A stretch of 64,000 nt of DNA, from assembly GCA_947630825.1 (NCBI GenBank), contig CANRJA010000001.1, forward strand, positions 140,400 through 204,399, given 5' to 3'. Shown piece by piece: positions 59,606 to 64,000 of this stretch. Numbering within the stretch: position 1 is the first letter of the stretch; each line of letters begins with the position of its first letter. The stretch comes from an uncultured Clostridia bacterium (GTDB lineage: Bacteria; Bacillota; Clostridia; Oscillospirales; Ruminococcaceae). Under the pieces are notes generated by a model. The model did no database searches, was not told where the DNA came from, and saw nothing but the letters and a program-made list of their open reading frames with translations. The position numbers and the translations under genes are program-made.

Positions 59606-60883
59606 ATGTCAACAGCATTTAAGCCGGCGGATATTCTTCTGCCGAACGGCAAAACAGATTTGTTTGCGTGGTCGGTCGTTGCCTGTGACCAGTATACAAG
59701 CGAGCCTGAATACTGGAAGGACGTCGAAAGAACCGTAGGAGATAAAGCGTCTACGCTCAATATGATTTTGCCTGAGATATATCTTTCAGACAGCGATGTT
59801 GAAGAAAGAATACAAAACATACATAAGACAATGGATAAATACTTGTCATTGAACATTTTCAACGAGTACAGAAATTCATATATCTACACCGAGCGGATAC
59901 AGAGCAACGGAATACTTCGTCAGGGCTTGGTAGGAATGATAGACCTTGAGGAATACGATTACTCAAAGGGAAGCGCCTCCCCTGTCCGTGCGACTGAGGC
60001 GACAGTAGTTGAGCGAATACCTCCGAGAATAAAGGTAAGGCGGGGAGCAGGGCTTGAGCTTCCGCACATAATGATACTTATAGACGATGAAAACAAGACC
60101 GTAATCGAGCCAATAGGCGAGAAGGTTGACTCTATGGAAAAGCTGTACGATTTCTCACTTATGAAAAACGGCGGAAGCATCAAGGGATACCTTGTTCAAG
60201 ATGACCAAAAAGATAAAATTGACAGAGCATTAACGGCTCTTGGCGACAAGAAAGCCTTTAATGAAAAGTACGGCTTATCTGACGCTCCTGTTTTACTATA
60301 TGCTATGGGCGACGGCAACCATTCTCTTGCAACTGCAAAAGCGTATTATGAGGAGCTCAAGGCAAGCAATCCTGATAAAGATATGTCCTTGCACCCTGCA
60401 AGATACGCGCTGGTTGAGATAGTCAATCTACACAGCGAGGCTTTGCAGTTTGAGGCTATCCACCGCATTGTCACAGACGTTGACTGCGACGATTTGCTGG
60501 CAAGTCTTAAAACCGTGCTTTCGCTTACTGAAACAGACTGCGGTTCGGGTCAGGCGTTTACATACGTTTGCAAGGGTGTTAAAAAGAAGTTGTTTATCAA
60601 TAACAAGCTATCAAATTTAACTGTCGGCTCACTACAAACGGTGTTGGACGATTATATAAAAGAAAACGGCGGAAGGGTAGATTACATTCACGGAGCAGAT
60701 GTTTTGGAAAAGCTGGCTCAGGCAGATAACAGCATAGGGTTCATACTTCCCGATATGCTTAAATCCGAGCTTTTCCCGACCGTTATTAAAGACGGCGCTC
60801 TGCCGAGAAAGACATTCTCTATGGGTCATGCTGAGGATAAGAGATTTTATATAGAGTGCAGGAAGATTATAATTGATAATTGA
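59606..60883 (+). CDS. DUF1015 family protein
   Basis: This 425-residue protein belongs to DUF1015. The typical N-terminus FKPADILLPNG, then DQYTSEPEYWKDVERTVGDK, the mid-protein MGDGNHSLATAKAYYEELK and the C-terminal DMLKSELFPTVIKDGALPRKTFSMGHAEDKRFYIECRKI all match the family. The last codons and stop lie in an AATTGAT 7-bp repeat. AAAGGAGAAC is the RBS. The biochemical role is not established. Confidence 0.92.
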   Translation: MSTAFKPADILLPNGKTDLFAWSVVACDQYTSEPEYWKDVERTVGDKASTLNMILPEIYLSDSDVEERIQNIHKTMDKYLSLNIFNEYRNSYIYTERIQSNGILRQGLVGMIDLEEYDYSKGSASPVRATEATVVERIPPRIKVRRGAGLELPHIMILIDDENKTVIEPIGEKVDSMEKLYDFSLMKNGGSIKGYLVQDDQKDKIDRALTALGDKKAFNEKYGLSDAPVLLYAMGDGNHSLATAKAYYEELKASNPDKDMSLHPARYALVEIVNLHSEALQFEAIHRIVTDVDCDDLLASLKTVLSLTETDCGSGQAFTYVCKGVKKKLFINNKLSNLTVGSLQTVLDDYIKENGGRVDYIHGADVLEKLAQADNSIGFILPDMLKSELFPTVIKDGALPRKTFSMGHAEDKRFYIECRKIIIDN

Positions 60884-60910
60884 TAATTGATAATGGATAA
60901 TGAATAATTG
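60867..60910. repeat. AATTGAT 7-bp repeat at the end of DUF1015 gene
   Basis: AATTGAT, AATTGAT, AATTGAT, AATGGAT, AATGAAT, AATTG run in register with period 7. The stop codon of the DUF1015 gene falls inside the repeat, which therefore sets its C-terminus. Confidence 0.75.
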
Positions 60911-60928
60911 AAAAGTCAATAAGCAAAA

Positions 60929-60958
60929 AAAGTGTTCGGATTATTCCGAACACTTTCT
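60929..60958. terminator. Bidirectional terminator between DUF1015 and histidine kinase
   Basis: AAAGTGTTCGGAA/TTCCGAACACTTT stem with T runs on both sides between two convergent genes. Confidence 0.8.
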
Positions 60959-60997
60959 TGCTTTGTAGCTCTTTTAAATTAATGCTTAATATAGTTT

Positions 60998-63559
60998 TTA
61001 TATATCCGGCTTTACCAAAATCTCTTGAAGCGTTTCCATAAGTTTATTTACATCAATAGGTTTAGCTAAATGTCCGTTCATTTTCGCTTCCATAGACAGC
61101 TTTACGTCTTCATCAAAGGCATTAGCGGTCATAGCGATAATAGGAATATCAGCTAGCTCTTTGTTGTCAAGCTCACGAATTGCCTTTGTAGCTTCATAGC
61201 CGTTCATAATAGGCATCTGTACGTCCATAAGAATCAAATCATAATAACCCGGTTTTGAATTTTTTACCTTGTCTACGGCAATCGTACCGTCCTGAGCCGT
61301 TTCAACTAAAAATCCGCTTTCAGTTAATATCTCTTGTGCGATCTCAAGGTTAAGGTCGTTGTCCTCAACGAGAAGCAAACGCTTTCCCTTTAGTTCTTCC
61401 GACGTATCAGGCAGTATCGGTTCCTTTTGAGGCAAATTAGCATTGCTTATTACTGACGCGAGTGTGTCTCTAAGTTCAGACATAAAGATAGGCTTGTTGC
61501 AGAATGCGGTAACTCCTGCCTCTCTTGCCTCGTCCTCTATAGCGCTCCAATCGTAAGCTGTGAGAATGATAATAGGTATGTTTTCACCGGCAAGAGAGCG
61601 TATCTGCCTTGCTACCTCAATACCTCCCAAATCAGGAAGCGCCCAGTCTAAGATGTAAGCATAGTATTCGTCGCCGATTTCTATAGCCTGCTTTGCGCGT
61701 AAAACCGCTTCTTTACCGTGCAGAGTCCATTCAGAGCGCATACCAATCTGCATCAGCATTTTAGTAACACTGTCGCAGGTGTCAAAATTATCGTCGACTA
61801 CTAGCGCTCTCAATCCCTGAAGCTCTCTTATTGGGTGAATTTGTTTTGATTCGGATTGCAGACGAAACTCAAGATTGATAATAAATTCAGTACCTTTGCC
61901 TTGTTCGGTCTCAACTTCTATCGTACCGCCCATTGTCTCAACAATGCTTTTTGTAATAGGCATTCCCAGACCTGTTCCCTGAATACCGCTGACAGTAGAT
62001 GTTCTCTCACGCTCAAAAGGCGAAAAGACGTGCTTTACAAACTCCTTGCTCATACCTATTCCGGTATCTTTAACACGTATTTCGTAAGCTCCATAGCCCT
62101 TTGGAGCGCCTTGCTTCTGTTTTATAGTGAGAGAAACAGAACCGCCTGCCGGAGTAAATTTAATAGCGTTGCTCAAAAGGTTCAGCAGAACCTGGTTGAC
62201 GTGCAGCTTATCGCAATAAATATCCTCGTCGATAACGTCAATAGTATCCATAAAGAAATCAAGCTGTTTTTGCTGCATTTGCGTCTGAATAATATTACGC
62301 ATATCCTTGAAAATGTCAGAGATACTGCATTCTTTTTCTTCAATGTTGAGCCTGCCGCTTTCTATTCGGCTCATATCAAGAATATCGTTTATAAGACTAA
62401 GCAGGTGATTGCTTGATGATAAAATTTTAGAAAGATAATCCTGAACCCGTTCTTTGTTATCTATGTTAGTCTCGGCTAAAGTTGTAAAGCCGATAATAGC
62501 GTTCATAGGTGTACGGATATCGTGGGACATATTTGATAAGAACATTGTCTTTGCACGTTCTGCGGCTTCGGCTTTTTGGAGCTTTTCCTCCAAAACTGCC
62601 TGTTCAACGGCTTTGCTGACGGCTAGTTTGGCATTTTTGCGAACCCACAGATAATAAATCGCAACAGCTATTACCGCAAGACTTGCAATTATTAACCAAA
62701 CACGTCTTATAGCGTACACGCTTTGGAATGCTTCTTTTTCCGGTACAGAGACGGCAATTGTCCATTGGTTGATTTTTGCGGGAGAATAGTAAAGATAGGT
62801 CCACTCATTAGCCTTTTGGGACTTGTATTCAATATATCCGGTTTCTCTGTTCATCAGCTTCTGCAAATTGTTATCCCAACTTCCTTGTCCGCGTGTCTTT
62901 CGTGTTTTAAAGTCTTTAATATTACCAAGCGACTCATGCCATGTATCCATAATAAAATCGCCGTTTTCAGTGTCGATAATGAAAACGCTTGCACTGGCAT
63001 TGTAGATATTATCTATATTCATAACCTTCGGCAGTTCAGACAGTCTTGTCGTACCATAGAGCAGAGCGACAGTTTCTCCGTTTTTGATTATAGGAACAAA
63101 ATGCCTTAGAACGAGAATATTACCGTCAATAATGCTGGTCATACGATTGGAAACGTGTTCTCCTAACGGCGCTTCTTTATCAAAAGATATTGAATTACTG
63201 CCGTCAAATGTATTGCCGCTTGGTGAAATAACCGTATCATCAGGCATAAGGATATTCATTTTCATTGTTTCCATAAGAGGTGAAAACGCTGTCATTGCTT
63301 CCTTCATAGTTTCGGTATTAAAGCTTTCAGCGGTAGAAAGAATGTTAGCAGCGGAATTCAAAATTTTACTGTCTCTGCTGAGTTTACCTGTAATCTCCTC
63401 AATAACTGTATTAACGCCTTCCTCCATACGGCTAAGACTTCTCTGCCGTATGATCGAACTGCTTTGAAAATATGCGGTAACAAAAAGCACCGATAAAACA
63501 ACGATCATTATTATCGTTGCGGTAAGGCTTTTTTCTTTAACTTTGACTTTACCTTTCAT
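60998..63559 (-). CDS. Hybrid sensor histidine kinase with two receiver domains
   Basis: This 853-residue membrane sensor has TM1 (about 13-31), an extracellular Cache-like domain (about 35-280), TM2 (about 287-305), HisKA with His346 in SNMSHDIRTPMNAIIGF, and HATPase_c (N box LLNLLSNAIKF, G boxes KDTGIGM and GTGLGM). Two receiver domains follow: one with Asp638 in ILDWALPDLGG and one with Asp779 in ILMDVQMPIMNGYEA. There is no output or HPt domain, so phosphate must leave through a separate HPt protein. No cognate regulator is adjacent. The signal is probably an external small molecule. Confidence 0.93.
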   Translation of the reverse strand: MKGKVKVKEKSLTATIIMIVVLSVLFVTAYFQSSSIIRQRSLSRMEEGVNTVIEEITGKLSRDSKILNSAANILSTAESFNTETMKEAMTAFSPLMETMKMNILMPDDTVISPSGNTFDGSNSISFDKEAPLGEHVSNRMTSIIDGNILVLRHFVPIIKNGETVALLYGTTRLSELPKVMNIDNIYNASASVFIIDTENGDFIMDTWHESLGNIKDFKTRKTRGQGSWDNNLQKLMNRETGYIEYKSQKANEWTYLYYSPAKINQWTIAVSVPEKEAFQSVYAIRRVWLIIASLAVIAVAIYYLWVRKNAKLAVSKAVEQAVLEEKLQKAEAAERAKTMFLSNMSHDIRTPMNAIIGFTTLAETNIDNKERVQDYLSKILSSSNHLLSLINDILDMSRIESGRLNIEEKECSISDIFKDMRNIIQTQMQQKQLDFFMDTIDVIDEDIYCDKLHVNQVLLNLLSNAIKFTPAGGSVSLTIKQKQGAPKGYGAYEIRVKDTGIGMSKEFVKHVFSPFERERTSTVSGIQGTGLGMPITKSIVETMGGTIEVETEQGKGTEFIINLEFRLQSESKQIHPIRELQGLRALVVDDNFDTCDSVTKMLMQIGMRSEWTLHGKEAVLRAKQAIEIGDEYYAYILDWALPDLGGIEVARQIRSLAGENIPIIILTAYDWSAIEDEAREAGVTAFCNKPIFMSELRDTLASVISNANLPQKEPILPDTSEELKGKRLLLVEDNDLNLEIAQEILTESGFLVETAQDGTIAVDKVKNSKPGYYDLILMDVQMPIMNGYEATKAIRELDNKELADIPIIAMTANAFDEDVKLSMEAKMNGHLAKPIDVNKLMETLQEILVKPDI

Positions 63560-63816
63560 AAATCATACAACTCCCAATACATAAACATATATACTTATCT
63601 GTATAGGTTTTAACAATGCGAATAGCTATATAGTTTCTTATGTGATTTAAAACAAATATAACACATAATTATATTATCATATTTATAGATATTTCGTCAA
63701 GTTTTAATTGATTTTTATATTTTACTTTAGTATAATGCAGAGGACCGCCGGTCTTTCCTCTAAACTTCTTGATTTTAAATGCTTGACAAAATAAAATTAT
63801 ATGTTATAATATAAAT

Positions 63817-63927
63817 ATAAAAGAGAGTACTGCACATGGGCAATTAAATTGCCTTAGCGGTTAACCCCCTAAAAATGGTGTTAAAGAACAACCGACCTTT
63901 AGGAAGAGAGACGGTTGTTCTTTTTTA
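63817..63927 (+). ncRNA. Antitoxin-type small RNA, copy 4 (cassette cut by window end)
   Basis: The promoter TTGACA (63783-63788), 16 bp, TATAAT (63805-63810) and the 5' segment AGAGAGTACTGCACATGGG match the other copies. The terminator is AGAACAACCG (63885-63894) with CGGTTGTTCT (63912-63921) and a T run. The toxin should be on the minus strand to the right, mostly beyond the window. A minus-strand terminator (CCCCCGG/CCGGGGG, 63941-63961) is added here, so the two RNAs may not share one hairpin. The start site is estimated. Confidence 0.65.
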
Positions 63928-64000
63928 TTTGTCAAAAGAAAACCCCCGGTTGTACCGGGGGTTCAGAAGAGCTTAAGCGGTGTATTGAAAATAAAACTCC

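Noticed and set aside
1..64000. Ordinary tRNA or rRNA genes
   Set aside because: Apart from the tRNA-like part of ssrA I found no cloverleaf with CCA or TTCRA motifs, and no rRNA sequence.

Overview
The window reads as a chromosomal segment of a low-GC, spore-forming, carbohydrate-degrading Firmicute, most likely a Ruminococcus-like member of the Oscillospiraceae/Ruminococcaceae. The basis is family knowledge applied to gene content: SpoVAC and SpoVT (sporulation), two secreted GH5 cellulases, a pullulanase, araB/araD, Lys-rich fn3-like modules on several secreted proteins, and Thr-rich surface proteins. No 16S rRNA or other species marker is present, so the genus is an inference.

Layout. 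1-3 kb: an iron-uptake operon (feoA, feoA, feoB; feoB runs off the left edge) with DtxR-like palindromes. 3.2-4.7 kb: a small RHH protein and an XRE regulator divergent around a perfect palindrome, then two tandem type I toxin-antitoxin cassettes. 4.9-7.3 kb: araB-araD. 7.4-12.4 kb: a VanY-like lipoprotein, a third toxin-antitoxin cassette, a FemAB-like protein, DUF1858, TrmK, Nif3-like and DUF308 genes. 12.4-17.3 kb: a secreted transglutaminase-like/lipoprotein/acyltransferase operon, then ung with two membrane proteins. 17.5-25.3 kb: folC, a cytidylate-kinase-like gene, spoVAC, secDF, spoVT, mscL and a MraY-like gene. 25.4-38.2 kb: pulA, two GH5 cellulases, a two-gene acyl-CoA dehydratase activase locus and a GH25 lysozyme with fn3 repeats. 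38.2-42.1 kb: two small RHH proteins around a 180-bp-spaced direct repeat, then a c-di-GMP-I riboswitch in front of a large Thr-rich surface protein. 42.3-43.1 kb: smpB and ssrA (tmRNA).

A 7.0-kb mobile element (43110-50118) is inserted at the 3' end of ssrA between 14-bp direct repeats. It holds a rolling-circle RepB-type initiator, a MobV-type relaxase, a small DNA-binding protein, an EcoRI-type adenine methyltransferase, a DUF262-HNH nuclease and a large serine recombinase. Four of these genes carry in-frame stops or frameshifts (five lesions in all), so the element looks grounded, although the restriction-modification-like pair is still recognisable. From 50.2 kb ordinary genes resume: polysaccharide deacetylase, pfk, fba, queT, an EF-G paralogue, a radical SAM activase-like protein, an XRE regulator, a PHP-family phosphatase, an ECF-type membrane protein, DUF1015, a hybrid histidine kinase, and a fourth toxin-antitoxin cassette cut by the right edge.

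The most unusual material is non-coding. There are four dispersed copies of a type I toxin-antitoxin cassette encoding 29-residue membrane toxins (three toxins readable). Tandem 7-bp repeats fill many intergenic spaces and extend into the 3' ends of mscL and the DUF1015 gene. A dispersed composite hairpin repeat recurs at least five times. A second, degenerate copy of the c-di-GMP riboswitch with its own promoter lies just upstream of the intact one.
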